Shown: piece by piece, positions 1 through 12,132 of the stretch | Numbering within the stretch: position 1 is the stretch's first letter | Layout of the letters: every line of letters starts with the position of its first letter | DNA from: Leptoclinus maculatus | Taxonomy: Eukaryota; Chordata; Actinopteri; Perciformes; Stichaeidae | DNA length: 64,000 nucleotides | Assembly (NCBI GenBank): GCA_032191485.1 | Contig: JAVDOI010000013.1 | Span: forward strand, 949,559-1,013,558 | Reading direction: 5' to 3' | Translations under genes and position numbers: made by a program | Notes under the pieces: generated by a model | The model's database searches: none | What the model saw: only the letters and a program-made list of their open reading frames with translations | What the model was told of the DNA's origin: nothing

Positions 1-354
1 CCTCTACATCTTTATTTCTTTGTACATTTCTATTTCATATTCATGATTCTTGACTTTTGTAATGCTTGTTTTGTCACTTATCTTACTGTATTTATTGTTA
101 TGCATCAAAACACAAATTCCTTATGTGAAAACCTTGATGTTTCATCACCATTTGCACAAAACTGACTGTTGGTTGGCTGATAATTAACCAATTAGAAGCT
201 GAGTGTCTTGTTTCTCTTATTTTAGACCTTCATGTTACCACGTCTGCTGGGTGTAATCTGACTCTGTGCATCAGATTACAACAGCAGATAACACAAACCA
301 TTCAGTGTGTACACGTTGGGCCCACAAGTTAATAACAGCAAGTCTGAGTACTAA
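1..354. other. AT-rich sequence, no gene seen
   Basis: No open frame, splice-flanked exon or repeat that I recognise. It precedes the degenerate tandem repeat and may be intergenic or far upstream of slc7a14. Confidence 0.5.
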
Positions 355-870
355 ATGACTTGAGACGCAAAACGAACAAAATAAGACACAAAATAACTAC
401 AATGAGATATAAAATGACACAATAAGATGTTTAACAACTACAAAGAGATACAAAAACACCAAAAAGAAATGCTAAATGGCTACTAAGAGATGCCAATTGA
501 CTTAAGAGAGACACAAACTGACTACAAAGAGACACAAAAATGCCAGAGACACAAATTACTACAAATAAATCAAATTGACAACAAAGAGATGCAAATATAA
601 CTAAATAAGACACAACATGACACAATAAGATGCTAAACAACTACCAAGTCCAATAAGAGACACAACATGACTATGACATGCAATGACTAAGAGACGCAAA
701 AAAAATGGCTATGAAGAGATGCAAACAGAGACACAAAATGACAAGGAGACAGAAAAGGACGAACAAAAATATACACAAAATGACTACAAAGAGATTCAAA
801 AATACAAAAAAACAAACACAAAAAGATGCAAAACATCTACAAAGAGATGCAAAACTACCAAAAATATGTC
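355..870. repeat. Degenerate tandem repeat, about 22-bp unit
   Basis: Repeated, diverged units built on words such as 'tacaaagagacacaaaatga'. Purine-rich A/G/C words recur with small indels through the whole stretch. The short open frames on both strands are by-products of the low-complexity sequence. A similar ACAAAGAGACACAAAATGAC-type repeat is common in teleost genomes (recollection, not searched). Confidence 0.75.
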
Positions 871-1380
871 TCTTTGAATCTGTGGCTCTTGTTCTTATGT
901 TGAAGGGGCCCTTTACTTGTCCAAAGTCAATTAACCTATTTTGAATTAACAATATTATTATTTGAACGTATAGGCACGTACGAGGCACATTCACTCCAAC
1001 AATCTCAGATATAATCTGAACAACTTTTTTCCAGTATTTCCTTAATACATTTTGGACATTCAGAAATACTTTTTGAAAAATAATTATTATTACAACAACA
1101 AAGAAACTACATATTACCGCTATGCTACTAATTTTCTACTAATGCTCAATTCACGTTGTCATTGTATTCCTGTAAATAAACACAGGAGCATGCATTGATG
1201 AAGACACGGTTGAAAGCTCCAGGCGAAGGCTAGTACAGTAAGTGGACTTTGTGTTGGGATCCACTTTAAACTTTCACAGACACATAATGCTTCAGTGACT
1301 TGTATCAGCTGAATATTAAGATTTATATCAATCTAACACTACTTCTGGAGGTTTAGAAATCTGATATACATTACACACCT

Positions 1381-1700
1381 GGTACCCAAACACACACACA
1401 TTCCTGTACTTCTGTCTTTGTGAGGACCCTCGTTGACATAATGCATTACCTTGCCCCTTACTATCACATCTAAACCTAATTCTAACCCAAACCTTAAAAC
1501 CAAGTCTTAACCCTCAAACACGCCTTTGAAGAAGTGAGGATTGGGGCAAACTGTCCTCACTTTCTAAAAAAATGTCCACACTGTGTTGATTGTTACGGTC
1601 CTCACTATGTAGCACACATGAGAACGAAGACAAACACACACCTGGTGATTTTCTCAGCTCTGCATACAAAGAGTAAAGAAACGTCACATGTGGCAGCCGC
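1381..1700. repeat. Dispersed teleost-type repeat ('gtgaggacc' family)
   Basis: Contains the words 'tttgtgaggacc', 'gacataatgcattacc', 'aaaaccaagtcttaaccc' and 'gaagtgaggattgg', in the order seen in a widespread teleost interspersed repeat with short inverted ends (gtgaggacc ... tgtcctcac). No coding function. Family assignment is from memory. Confidence 0.55.
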
Positions 1701-1765
1701 AGCACAAAGTTAACTCACACACCTTCACAGCAGCTATTCTATCCTTCCTCTTATGAATGAATTAT

Positions 1766-1767
<2 letters not shown>

Positions 1768-1802
<35 letters not shown>
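1768..1802. repeat. (AC)n microsatellite
   Basis: About 17 uninterrupted AC dinucleotides in the region upstream of slc7a14. Confidence 0.95.
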
Positions 1803-1804
<2 letters not shown>

Positions 1805-1897
1805 GGCCAGTCTCAGGTATTGAATAATGTATCCACCTGATCACGTGGTGTCCGGTCTGAAGGATTAACGCTGTCGTCTCCTCACCATTTCTTCCAG

Positions 1898-1954
1898 GTC
1901 TGCAGAGGACGTGGACTCAACCAACACTTCTTCCTCAGGAACAACACACAACAG
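1898..1954 (+). other. slc7a14: Candidate 5' untranslated exon of slc7a14
   Basis: A 57-bp segment with a pyrimidine-rich acceptor ('tttcttccag') on its left and a consensus donor ('acaggtgagt') on its right. It lies 1.5 kb upstream of the slc7a14 start on the same strand. Both splice sites are good and the segment has no long frame, so a leader exon is the natural reading, but no transcript evidence is available. Confidence 0.35.
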
Positions 1955-3480
1955 GTGAGTTTATTACCTGTCTGCTCAGGTGTGCACTTTAACCGACATG
2001 TTGGGTGTTTTTATCCGCATCTTTACGTCTCTGCCTGTGCTCTTCACTGTCATCAAGCCAGCCTGTTGATGTTGATCACGTGTTGATTTCCGTTCAGGTT
2101 TTGGTTAAAATACAAAGCAGTAATTTTTTTGATTTGTAGAAGTTGGTTCAGTTTTAGTTTCCACAGTCGTACCTTTCCGTTGTGAAAGTAGATCCTTCGT
2201 CTTCATTAAAGTTTCAGAGAGGGAGTCTCGCTCCAGTGAGTGATAAGAACAGCTGATGGTATCCCATCATCGCCTGCTGGCTCACATCCACAGACATACC
2301 GGCCTGATATTAGCCTTTTATGATTGCACTGTTTATTTATTTAAGAATTAATTAAAGAATTGGTTCACACAAATTATACAAAACATATATTTCTGTTACC
2401 TTTTGTGGTATCAAGCCACCATGTTACAAACAAATTAAATGGAGGTAATTACTTTGCAGTCAAAGCATTGAACAATTACTACTTTCTACTGAAGATGTGT
2501 TTTTTTTGTTTGTTTTATTGTTAAATTTAACTGCTTTTTGTCCAAAAATACCAAACAAGATTTAGTATTTTTCCACCAGATTGATATTTTCACATGATGC
2601 ATAGCGCTTTTAAACAGCATTTGAACCATGAAATAGGGAGACAAATTCTAAACTAGAATCATTTAAGTTAAATGTAAATATTTATATATATATTTATGGT
2701 AAAGAAAGGTATTTCTTTTAGCACTGGGGGAATTTGGATTCTTGATTTCAGTATTTCTAAAAATCATGACGACAGCCCTGTTTCTATATGCATCAATATT
2801 GGGCGACAAAAAAAAGCATATCAGTCAGCACAACTGTACAAACCAAACTCCTCCTAAAAAACATAGGTTTTTAAAATCACAATAACAATAATTATGTTAT
2901 CAATTTATTGTACAATAAATGGACAAGCTTGTACTTGCATTATTATGCTATTATATTATCATTATATCAGTGGCATAAAATAACTATAATATCTATTATC
3001 TCAATTATTTCTGGGAAAATATATTGTCCAGCAAAAGTAGTTATCTTGACAGGCCTAATCCCAACAAAGTATTTAATCTCCATTACTTCTTTGTTGGTTA
3101 TTTTTGGTAGAAGCATTCCAATATGCATTTGCTCAAGAGCTGTAGGCTACGTAAGAACAGTTTTGAAATACTTTTATTTAACTTGAGAATAATTGTACAT
3201 CACAACATTTCAAAGGGAAATATTGTAGTTTTTAGTCCATTACATTTGCTGTAACAACTGTAGTTACTGTTGCTACTTCTTTATTTTTACGTTTGTACTA
3301 CTTTCATTGTTTCATTGATACTTTTACTAAATCAAATTATCTGAATTCTTCTTCCATGTCTGCTTTGTCTATACCCTTCATTTGGATCTTGAAGAAAGAG
3401 GAGGACGCCTGATGAGGAGTGACAGAATGATAGAGGGAGTGTCAAAGAAAAGGTAGAAGGAGTCACAAACCCACATTAAA
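1955..3480. other. AT-rich non-coding sequence, possible first intron of slc7a14
   Basis: No conserved coding exon seen. Low GC with several A/T runs. If the 1898-1954 exon is real, this is the intron leading to the coding start exon. Confidence 0.4.
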
Positions 3481-3502
3481 CAGGTGATAAACAGGTGTAG
3501 TG

Positions 3503-6500
3503 ATGGCGGCATGGCTCGGCCGGTTGTCGTTGGGCGACGCCTGGTACAACATGTACTCCCGCCTGCTGCGAACCAAACCTATGGGCTCCATGGCTCACGG
3601 CTCCGACGACCTCACCGAGCTCGGGGAGGGGTCGGCGGTCGGGCTCGCCAAGATCCTGACCACCGTGGACCTGGTGTCGCTCGGGGTGGGCAGCTGCGTC
3701 GGCACCGGGATGTACGTGGTCGCCGGGCTGGTGGCCAAGGCGATGGCTGGGCCTGGGGTCATCCTGTCTTTTATTATTGCAGCGCTGGCGTCCATACTGT
3801 CAGGTGAGGCAACACCAGGTGACACAACGGAACATTGTTCAACTTAAAACCAAAATCAACAATGTGTCAGTCCGTCTCTCAATACTGTCTGACTTCTTAT
3901 CTCTCAGCTCCAAGCCCATTGGTTCCTACACTCTTAGAAATGAAGGCGCTAACTAGAAACATATAGGGTTCTTTGGCTTGTCCTCAAAGGGGAACCCTTT
4001 TTGGTTCCTGATAGAGCCTTCCTTTTAGAAAGGTTCTGCTTGGAACCCTTTTGGAGGGTTATACCTAGAACCATCTATGAAAGATTCCACAAAACACCTA
4101 TTGTCTCATTGAACTCATTACATTTGTGTATTTTTGTCTTCAGGTGTGTGCTACGCAGAGTTTGGTGTCCGGGTCCCGAAGACGACCGGCTCGGCCTACA
4201 CCTACAGCTACGTGACAGTCGGGGAGTTTGTGGCGTTTTTCATTGGTTGGAACCTGATCCTGGAGTATCTGATTGGCACAGCGGCGGGGGCGTCGGCTCT
4301 CAGTAGCATGTTTGACTCTCTGGCCAATCACAGCATCAGTAACTACATGATAACACATCTGGGCACGCTCAGAGGACTCGGTCAGTACGATCAGTCGGTG
4401 TAACGCTTTTTATCAAGAGCAAATTAAAAGTCTGTTAACTAATGAAATATTTTCACCATAAATGCTGCTGTGCTTCTGTCGGTCTCAGGTAAAGGTGAGG
4501 ACACGTACCCGGACCTGCTGGCCCTGTTTATCGCCCTACTGGTCACAGTGATCGTTGCTCTCGGTGTGCGTAACACAGTGGGCTTCAACAACGTCCTCAA
4601 CGTGGTCAACCTGGTGGTCTGGGTCTTCATGATCATCGCCGGACTCTTCTTCCTCTCCGCCAGCAACTGGGAGAGCGGCAAGTTCCTGCCATTTGGCTGG
4701 TCAGGGGTGAGATGTTCAACCACTTTGCCGTTTTTTTGTCACTTGTTCAAACTGGAGTGGAAAAGCAAAAAAAAAAGTGATCTCTTGTTGCTGATCAGGT
4801 GATGCAAGGCGCGGCGACCTGCTTCTACGCCTTCATCGGCTTCGACATCATCGCGACGACGGGAGAGGAGGCGAAAAACCCAAACACCTCCATCCCGTAC
4901 GCCATCACCGCCTCGCTGGTCACCTGCCTCACGGCCTACGTGTCGGTCAGTGTCGTGCACGCATGTAACATGAACAAAGCAACATTTCTGAAACAAATTT
5001 GGGTTATTTCCCCTTCGGGAGTAATTTTGGAACGTGGAGAAATAATATCCAAATATGGACAAAGAAGATGGACACCTGTGTTGAACTGGACAGCAGGTGA
5101 TTGGCTGGTAAACCTGTCGATCAAGAAAACACAGCTTCAAACATACACAGTTTTATATAATTCTAGTCGTATAATAAAAAAGACAATTCACTGATATTAT
5201 CAATAAAATGTATCTGGACTTGTTTTTAAGGGACTTTCACATCGGCTACAACATTCAGATCTGATCCATGTTGACCTAGAAAGACGTAAAATAAATGATT
5301 GGCCATCCTCTGTACAGGTGAGCGTGATCCTGACTCTCATGGTCCCCTACGACCTGATCGACGGCTCGGCTCCCCTGATGGAGATGTTTGCGTTGCACGG
5401 CTTCCTGTGGGGTAAATACATCGTGGCTGTGGGCTCCATAGCCGGACTCACCGTGTCTCTGCTGGGCTCTTTGTTCCCCATGCCCAGAGTCATCTACGCC
5501 ATGTCCCGCGACGGCCTGCTGTTCAGGTGAGGAAGCATGAAAAAGGTGTGACGAGGATTCTCCAGTTCCCAGCTAACTCAGCAATTAACATGTGTGTGTG
5601 TGCAGGTTCCTGTCTCACGTGTCGGCGCTCACGCACACTCCCGCGGTGGCGTGTGTGGTGTCGGGGTGCTTGGCGGCGGTCCTCGCTCTGCTGGTGAGCC
5701 TCAGGGACCTGATCGAGATGATGTCCATCGGCACGCTGCTGGCCTACACTCTGGTGAGCGTGTGCGTGCTCTTGCTGCGCTACCAGCCCGATGAACAGAG
5801 CGACGGGCACCAGTTCGACCCCGGGGAGGATGGGGTCAGTGCGGACGTCGGAGCCGCCCAAACCAAAGACGACCAAGTGCTGATCGGAGGCTCGGACGGC
5901 GATGGATCGGCGTCCTACCACGCTGGCGGGACCGAAGGAGATGGGGACGACTCCGATTTCCACACAGGCCACGCCTCCCTGCTGAAAAGGCTTCTGGGAG
6001 GTCATTACTACACCTTGCGGCTGCGGCTGGCGATGCCCGACGCGTCGGCCCGACCCACGCCTATCACCGGCCGCACAGTGACCCGATGCACCCTCATCTT
6101 CTTCCTCACGTCCTTCCTCCTATGGTCCACCGTTATATTCGGCGTTGAGCAGGGAACCGGCGCCGGGGCGGTGTTTTCCGGCCTCATGGCCACACTGATG
6201 GCAGGTTCCTTGGCGAAGCTTTTGATCACAATCATACAGCAGCCAGAGAGCGGGAGGAGGCTGCCTTACATGGCGCCCTGCGTGCCCTTCGTCCCTGCGG
6301 CGGCCATATTGGTCAACAGCTACCTCATGCTGAAACTGTCTCCACTCACCTGGGCCAGGTTCACCGTCTGGTGCTTCATAGGTGAGATGAAACACTCTTG
6401 CTTATGGATTTCAAATGCAGTAGTAACAAGCTGTCTTCATGTACAATACACATGTTCTGTTATTTGCTATATTGGAAAAAAAAAACGTTGCCGTCTGTCC

Positions 6501-6879
6501 GTCCTCAGGTTTGTTGATCTACGCTTGTTACGGAGTGTGGCACAGCACGCTGGAGCTGAACGCCCGGGAGCAGCAGGCGCACGCCAGCTCCTACCAGCGC
6601 TACGATGACCACCTGGACGACGACGGCGACGTCTTCCCCACCGACGACAACCTCCAACCCGAGGAGCGGGACGAGAAGCCCTACCAGGGCTGGTCCGCCC
6701 CGGAGGAGAGGGGATACCACCAGCACCAGCAGCAGGAGAACAAATCTGAAGATGGGGAGCAGTACGAGCATAATGGCGACCAGTATGGATATCAGTCTGG
6801 ACCGGGAGGCCAGTCTGCCAGCAAGTCCAGAGGAAGGACCAATCACGGCTTTGATGTGGAGGAAGAAGAGGAAAACTGA
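3503..6879 (+). CDS. slc7a14: Solute carrier family 7 member 14 (CAT-like amino acid transporter)
   Basis: Polytopic membrane protein of the cationic amino acid transporter branch of the APC superfamily. Mammalian SLC7A14 is reported in lysosomal membranes and in neurons/photoreceptors. Coding exons: 3503-3803, 4144-4380, 4489-4706, 4799-4945, 5318-5526, 5606-6381, 6509-6879. All have GT-AG borders and matching phases, giving 752 aa (human 771). Visible hallmarks: 'LGVGSCVGTGMYVV' in TM1, 'CYAEFGVRVPKTTGSAYTYS', 'FYAFIGFDIIATTGEEAKNP', 'FPMPRVIYAMSRDGLLFR' and 'YMAPCVPFVP'. These match SLC7A14 rather than SLC7A4, which lacks the TTGEEAKNPNTS form. The long loop after 'LLLRYQP' (about residues 435-500) and the acidic C-tail are the diverged parts. 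ATG at 3503 is chosen because MAAW...WYNMYSR aligns with the family N-terminus. It converges on cldn11, as in human. Fish often carry two copies; this is probably the b paralogue (inference). Confidence 0.95.
3925..4100. repeat. Dispersed repeat in slc7a14 intron 1
   Basis: Carries mirrored 'gggttctttgg' / 'ggaaccctttttggttcct' words and 'aaaggttctgcttggaaccc', the pattern of a short fish interspersed repeat with GAACC/GGTTC inverted words. It occupies most of the intron between the first two coding exons and leaves the acceptor at 4143 intact. Confidence 0.5.
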
Positions 6880-7096
6880 ACAGAGGACGTTTCCTCTGAA
6901 AAGATTAAAAAAATTATGACTTTAAAAAAGTGCCGCCGACCCGAGACACTAAATCAAATAATCACACGTCACAAGGTTTTATTTTAATAATCACCAAAGA
7001 ACCCTTCGTCTTTGTCTGCTCAGTGTGGTTTGGATATCAGAGGAGGAGGTAGGGGGAGAGGACACGATGGACGCTTCCCATCACAGCACCCTGAAT

Positions 7097-7762
7097 GACA
7101 TCCTGGTTCCATAGACTGTATATAAGAAGTGGACGTAGTCACCGTGACGTCACCCTTTGCCGTTTTGAAGCAATTTCGCCATTGCCATCTTGGATTACGG
7201 CCGTCACCATGTTGTTGTTTTTTCGCAACCAATGAACAGAAGTTACCATATTTGGAGGAGTGACGTAGAGACGCCGTATACGTCTCTGGTAGAGACCTGT
7301 CAATCACAGTAAGCCCCGCCCTACTGACCATCAGGGGGCGACTCCTCTGGTTGTATAGAAGTCTATGAGAAAATGACTCTACTTCTCTCTTGATTTATTA
7401 CCTCAGTAAACATTGTAAACATGAGTTTATGGTCTCAATCTCTAGTTTCAAGTCTTCTTCAATACAGCATGATGTTCATTTAGTACATTATGGTCCATTT
7501 AGAGTCAAACAGACCATAAAGCAGGGGATGCTTTAGGGCGGGGCTACACAGTGATTGACAGGTCGCTACCAGACACGTATACGGCGTCTCTACGTCACTC
7601 CTCCTCAGTCCAAGTAACGTCCTGTTCACTGGTTGTGGAAAAAAACAAGATGGCGACGGCCAAAATGGCGAACTCAAGGCTTCAAAACGTCAGTTCACAA
7701 ACCAACGAGTAACGTCACAACGACTACGTCTTAAAAGACCACTTCTTATATTCAATCTATGG
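7097..7762. mobile_element. Non-autonomous DNA-transposon-like element with long terminal inverted repeats (MITE)
   Basis: The left end begins 'ccatagactgtatataagaa', then 'gtggacgtagtcaccgtgac'. The right end, reverse-complemented, begins 'ccatagattgaatataagaa' and also leads into a gacgtagtc.gt.gtgacgt stretch and 'cgccattttggccgtcgcca'. Both arms also contain 'acgccgtatacgtctctgg'-type words in opposite orientation. There is no transposase frame. A second, truncated copy of its interior lies in cul1 (36700-37045). It sits between the 3' ends of slc7a14 and cldn11. Confidence 0.75.
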
Positions 7763-7789
7763 TGGCGACGCTTTTCTAGCAACTCTGCC

Positions 7790-8645
7790 TCACGTATCCT
7801 GCGTCTGTTTTAAACGTGTTGGTTGTGTACTTAAAGTCAGGTATTGATCATGCTTGGTGGTTATAAAGGACATTTATCTCCAGTGTGCACTGGTGCAAAA
7901 CAAATCACATCTGGATTGAACTCTGTATCTTTACTCAACCCAGATACTCAACGTTAGAGGACTTGGGACGGGATGAGGAAAACATTATTGGGACGTCCTT
8001 ATTTTTGACCAAAATTATAAAATGAATACAAAAGCTGTGGCTTCAATGAAAATGTGGACCGTTCCTCCCATCCCTCGTAGCTCCTTTTTTCTCGCTCACA
8101 TTCCATATTTTTACGACCCAAATGTAGAAAACAAGGTCTGGCTTTGTGAAGCTACTTATCTCAGCAGATACTGCAGCAGAAACGCTTTTACAATCAATAC
8201 CAGAAGGCAGGTTTTCTCTCATTGGTCGAGTCAAACCTCAGGGGGGGGCGGAGCCAGAGACTCGTCAGCAGACTTGAAAAGGCAAAGATGGACATTGTCC
8301 ATTCTGTTCATTGTTACTTACCCAGAACCCCCCCCCCCCCCCCCCCCCCTCACTGAGCTTAATCTCAGCCAATCAGACGACTTGTCTGCCAGAATAAAAA
8401 TGTTGTTTTTTGTTAAAACTCAAATTTCAATCTCAAGAACAAACTTGAAGAACACATGGCGTCTTTCTGTTACTATTGTGTTTGTTTTTACTTGTTTGAG
8501 TGAATGGTGTTTACCGTGAAAGAGTGTTTTGCTCTATTTAGCGTCTGCAGCAGCAGCACTTTGTGTTAACGTGTGTAAATGAGAATCGGGCGTTGCAGGA
8601 ATAAATGTCTCATTTTGAGTGAAACTCTGAGACTCTTAATTACTT
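7790..8645. other. Intergenic sequence between slc7a14 and cldn11 3' ends
   Basis: No conserved coding sequence. Contains a homopolymeric C run of about 23 bases near 8327-8350. The open frame across 8022-8519 has no recognisable protein and runs through the poly-C, so it is judged chance. Confidence 0.5.
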
Positions 8646-8652
8646 AAAGACC

Positions 8653-8658
8653 TTTATT
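8653..8658 (-). terminator. Candidate polyadenylation signal of cldn11
   Basis: TTTATT on the plus strand reads AATAAA on the minus strand, about 315 bases beyond the cldn11 stop codon. It is the first such hexamer I see downstream. Position fits a short 3' UTR; no transcript evidence. Confidence 0.4.
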
Positions 8659-8972
8659 ATTTTTCTTGATACATATATTGATATGCTGTGAATATGAAGA
8701 AGCTAAAGGTGTTGTTGGTACATGAATCTATCTACGATATCTACTAGCTTCTTGAATTATCTGTACTTCAGGTAATATTTGGAAATCAATTTAAAGTAAA
8801 ATAATACAACAGGAGCTTTTAAACAAACACAAGCAACAGTTTGCTATTTTCAAATGATGTCAAATCTGCAAAAAGAAGACACAAAATTGGCCGATAACAT
8901 TATTTAGCTCAGCAAAGTGTAAAAAGAGAAAAATGCACAGACTGTTACTATGATAAGTTTAGCATCGCAGCT

Positions 8973-10736
8973 TCACACTCGCTCGCTCTTGGCGTGGTTG
9001 GCGGGGGGGTCCAGCGGCGTGGCCGTGCCCCCCTGCCTGGAGTAGTAGAAGCTGTTGTCCCTGCCCGGGGTCCCGGAGTCGGTGCCGCGGCAGAACAGGA
9101 TCAGGGTGCCGCCCAGGAGGCAGAGGGCGGAGCCGACCCAGCCGGCGTACAGAGAGAAGCCGAACGACATCAGGCCCTCCGCCTGGTGAACGCCGATGGG
9201 GAACCAGATGGTCGATATGATGCCGCACAGAGCTGGAGGACACGAGAAGACACAGAGACGTCATTTTATGAAGACATTCATTGATAATGTATCTGTCTGG
9301 ATGTCCCGACCCTGAGGCTGTCACAGGAAGTGCCCGTGTCATCCAACAGGAAGGAGGGCGGTCTGGCAGATGAAGCCGGTCAGGATGAGGCCTGGTTTGA
9401 CAGACCCTGACCCTCCTTCCACCCGTCCTCCCTCCTGCAACAGCTGGGAGAGACCAGAGTCCTGTACCTCCTAAAACTAGTCTGCAACTAAAACTACTGT
9501 CCTCTGAAACTACTGTCCTCTGAAACTAAAAATACTGTCCTATAAAACTATCAGTAGGTGTGTGTGTGTGTGTTTGGAGGTCTATCCTCACCCATGAGGA
9601 TGTAGAGGATGCCTCCCACCAGGGCGCGACGCTGCTTGATGGCGAAGTTGTCGGTCGGCAGCTTGACGCAAGGCATCGACATCAGAACCAGCAGCATCGC
9701 GGGGAGACCGAGGAGACAAGCGCAGATCATCAGGGCTCGAGACGTCTGGACAAACGCTGAGAGGAAGAGAGAGAGAGAGACGGAGAGAGACTCTGGGTTA
9801 AAGGTAGAAATCACAAACTCACAAGTCGCTTTTTAAACAATACTGCCATTTAAATACGGGATTATAATGAGAATACCTTCTCCATGAGTCCATCCATCAG
9901 TCCATCCATCCCCCATGAATCCATCCTTCCATCCTTCCATCCATCCATCCATCTACACTTCCATCCTTCCATCATCCATTCATCCATCCCCATGCATCCA
10001 TCCTTCCTTCCATTCATCCACCCATCCATTTATCCATTAATCCATCCATCCATCCGTCCCCCATGCATCCATCCTTCCATTCATCCATCCATCCTCCATG
10101 CATCCATCCATCATCCATCCATCCTTTCATGCATCAATCCATCCTTTCTTTCACCCATCCATCCTTTTATCCATCTATCCTTCCATCCATCCTTCCATCC
10201 ATCCCCATGCATCCAGCCATCCATCCATCTATCATCCATCCATCCTTCCTTTCATCCATCCTTCCATCCTTTCATCCATCCATCCTTCCATCCTTCCATC
10301 CTTCCATCCTTCCATCCTTCCATCCTTCCATCCTTCCATCCTTCCATCCTTCCTTTCATCCATCCATCCATCCATCCTTTCATCCATCCATCCTTCCATC
10401 CATCCATCCATCCATCCATCCATCCTTCCATCCTTCCATCCTTCCATCCTTTCATCCATCCATCCTTCCATCCTTTCATCCATCCATCCCATCGTTCCCC
10501 CCCCTCTCACCTGGCAGGGAGAGGATCTGGCTGAGCGCTACGCAGTGATAAAGCGCCGGAGAGATGACGCACTTTGCCCAGAGTCCCTGCGAGCCCAGCT
10601 CGTCCATGCGGATGCAGGTCACCACCGCGTAGTCGCAGGACCGGACCCAGTCGTTAGTGGCCGTGGCGACGATGATGCCGACCCAGCCCGCACAGCTCGC
10701 CGCGATGCCGGTCATCTGCCTGCACATGTGCGCCAT
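8973..10736 (-). CDS. cldn11: Claudin-11 (tight-junction membrane protein)
   Basis: Four-transmembrane claudin. CLDN11 (OSP) forms tight-junction strands in myelin and Sertoli cells. Minus-strand coding exons: 10736-10511, 9756-9592, 9232-8973, all GT-AG with consistent phase, giving 216 aa (human 207). The claudin signature W-GLW-C-C is present in the first extracellular loop as 'DELGSQGLWAKCVISPALYH' followed by Cys. 'GWVGIIVATATNDWV' and 'FSLYAGWVGSALCLLGG' match claudin-11 rather than other claudins. The C-terminus ends SERV, close to the PDZ-ligand-like AHV of the mammalian protein. Start ATG at 10736 aligns with the family N-terminus (MAHMCRQ). Intron 1 is almost wholly a TCCA tetranucleotide array; intron 2 has an (AC)n tract (sense strand) just after the donor. 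Tail-to-tail with slc7a14. Probably one of two fish paralogues (inference). Confidence 0.95.
9558..9573. repeat. Short (GT)n, sense (AC)n, after the cldn11 intron 2 donor
   Basis: Reads AC on the cldn11 sense strand and starts about 20 bases inside the intron from the donor at 9591. Confidence 0.85.
9885..10497. repeat. cldn11: (CCAT/TCCA)n tetranucleotide array filling cldn11 intron 1
   Basis: About 610 bp of near-pure 'ccatccatccttccatcc' sequence with interspersed TTCC and CATG variants. Every plus-strand frame stays open for long stretches (poly-HPSI/SFHP peptides). This is a consequence of the repeat, not a gene. The array ends only 13 bases from the cldn11 intron 1 donor (10510). Confidence 0.95.
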
Positions 10737-12132
10737 GGAGCCGCCGCCGTGCGTTTTTACGCGCTCAACTCCGACAAAAAAAAATCTTTAAAATGTGGAT
10801 TTTTAAAAGAAAAGCTAATTGCAGTGTTTGATTTCTTTGTTTCGCTGCAGTTGTATGAATTTAAAGCCTTGATTATTCTTCCAGATACTGAAAAACTCTG
10901 GAAAAGGATCAAACTCGCAGAAGTTATATTTGAATCCGTCTCTGCTTTTTTTAAATCTTTTCTTCAAAGAAGATAAATAGTCGAACTGCACTGCTGCGAA
11001 AGATCTCAAAATCACAATTAAGATATTGTGACTAAAACAAGTGTTTTAGATCAGAACAGTAGAAATACAAAGTGATCCTGCTGTGTGCCGTTAACGCGCC
11101 TCGGGCTGATCCGCAGAAGAGAAATGCCTAGAATAAGATTTATTATCGGGTGTGGTGAAAAACATACCGTTCAGTCCAAACTATGAGCCAATCAGAGCGC
11201 ATACGAGATCTTAACCTAAACCAGATATGGAGAGACAGAGACTCGAGACAGAAATACAAAGAAACCTATATCCATCAGAAAAGCAAAAGATACGGACCGA
11301 CCTGGAATATTTATCTTAAATTTGAGCTTTTAGATCTCCGGAAGGAACTTTGTGACATGAATTCAAATCAGGTTATTTAATAAAACACAGATTTGTGTTC
11401 CTGTATCACTCACCTGCCTCACTGCTGCCCTCTGCTGGTGAGTCCTCAACATTTTATACTTCAGACAATGAGATAAAACAACCACTTTGATTAATTATTC
11501 ATTTATTAAATAATTTCAAGCATGATACCATAAAAATGTGACGATTAAAGACACCAGTCTCTACCCTGATAGTGACCTTTTCACAGACATGTTGTCCAGA
11601 ATATAGTGATATAAAACATTAAACTTTCATTAATCACTTACAAAGTCTACGTATTAATATTATTATTTTTACACACACCGGTTATGTTAGCTACTGGATA
11701 GATTTGTCGTTGACGTCACGTTCTAAAAAAACTAAATAGACAAATTTTATATATTAAATGTTCAAAATCCTTCATGAAATAGCTTCAAATGTACACTCTC
11801 CAGCAGCATGAAAAATGTACAGAAAGTTACAAAACCCCCCCCGCCCCCCCCCCCAAGTCTCCTGCTACAGTCAGAGCCCCCAAAACGGATGAAATTTCTT
11901 CTGGACTCTGGTGTCTTCGTGCGTCTGTTCCCGTTCTCCTAAGGCCACACCTCGATTTATAATCTCATAAATTACCGTGAATCTCTTTTTGTGACTTTGT
12001 TCTGTCATCCTTGGTGTCAGCTTTTGTTTTTCGTAAAAACTCTCTCTTCTCTCTTTCTCTGTTTTCTCTCCCCGGCTGTCTCTTCTTTTATTTCTCTGTA
12101 TCAGTCTGTTTTCTCTCTCTCTCTCTCTTCTC
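10737..12132. other. Intergenic sequence between cldn11 start and phc3 end
   Basis: Holds the presumed cldn11 promoter just right of 10740 and the phc3 3' UTR left of 12132. No further gene. A 'ctgccctctgctggtgag' word near 11425 is typical of dispersed fish repeats, and a C-rich run lies at 11835-11855. Confidence 0.5.

Noticed and set aside
8022..8519. 165-codon plus-strand frame between slc7a14 and cldn11
   Set aside because: Runs through a poly-C tract (poly-Pro) and has no recognisable protein feature.
9884..10976. Up to 292-codon His-Pro-Ser-Ile frames
   Set aside because: Translation of the TCCA array in cldn11 intron 1, extending antisense over cldn11 exon 1.
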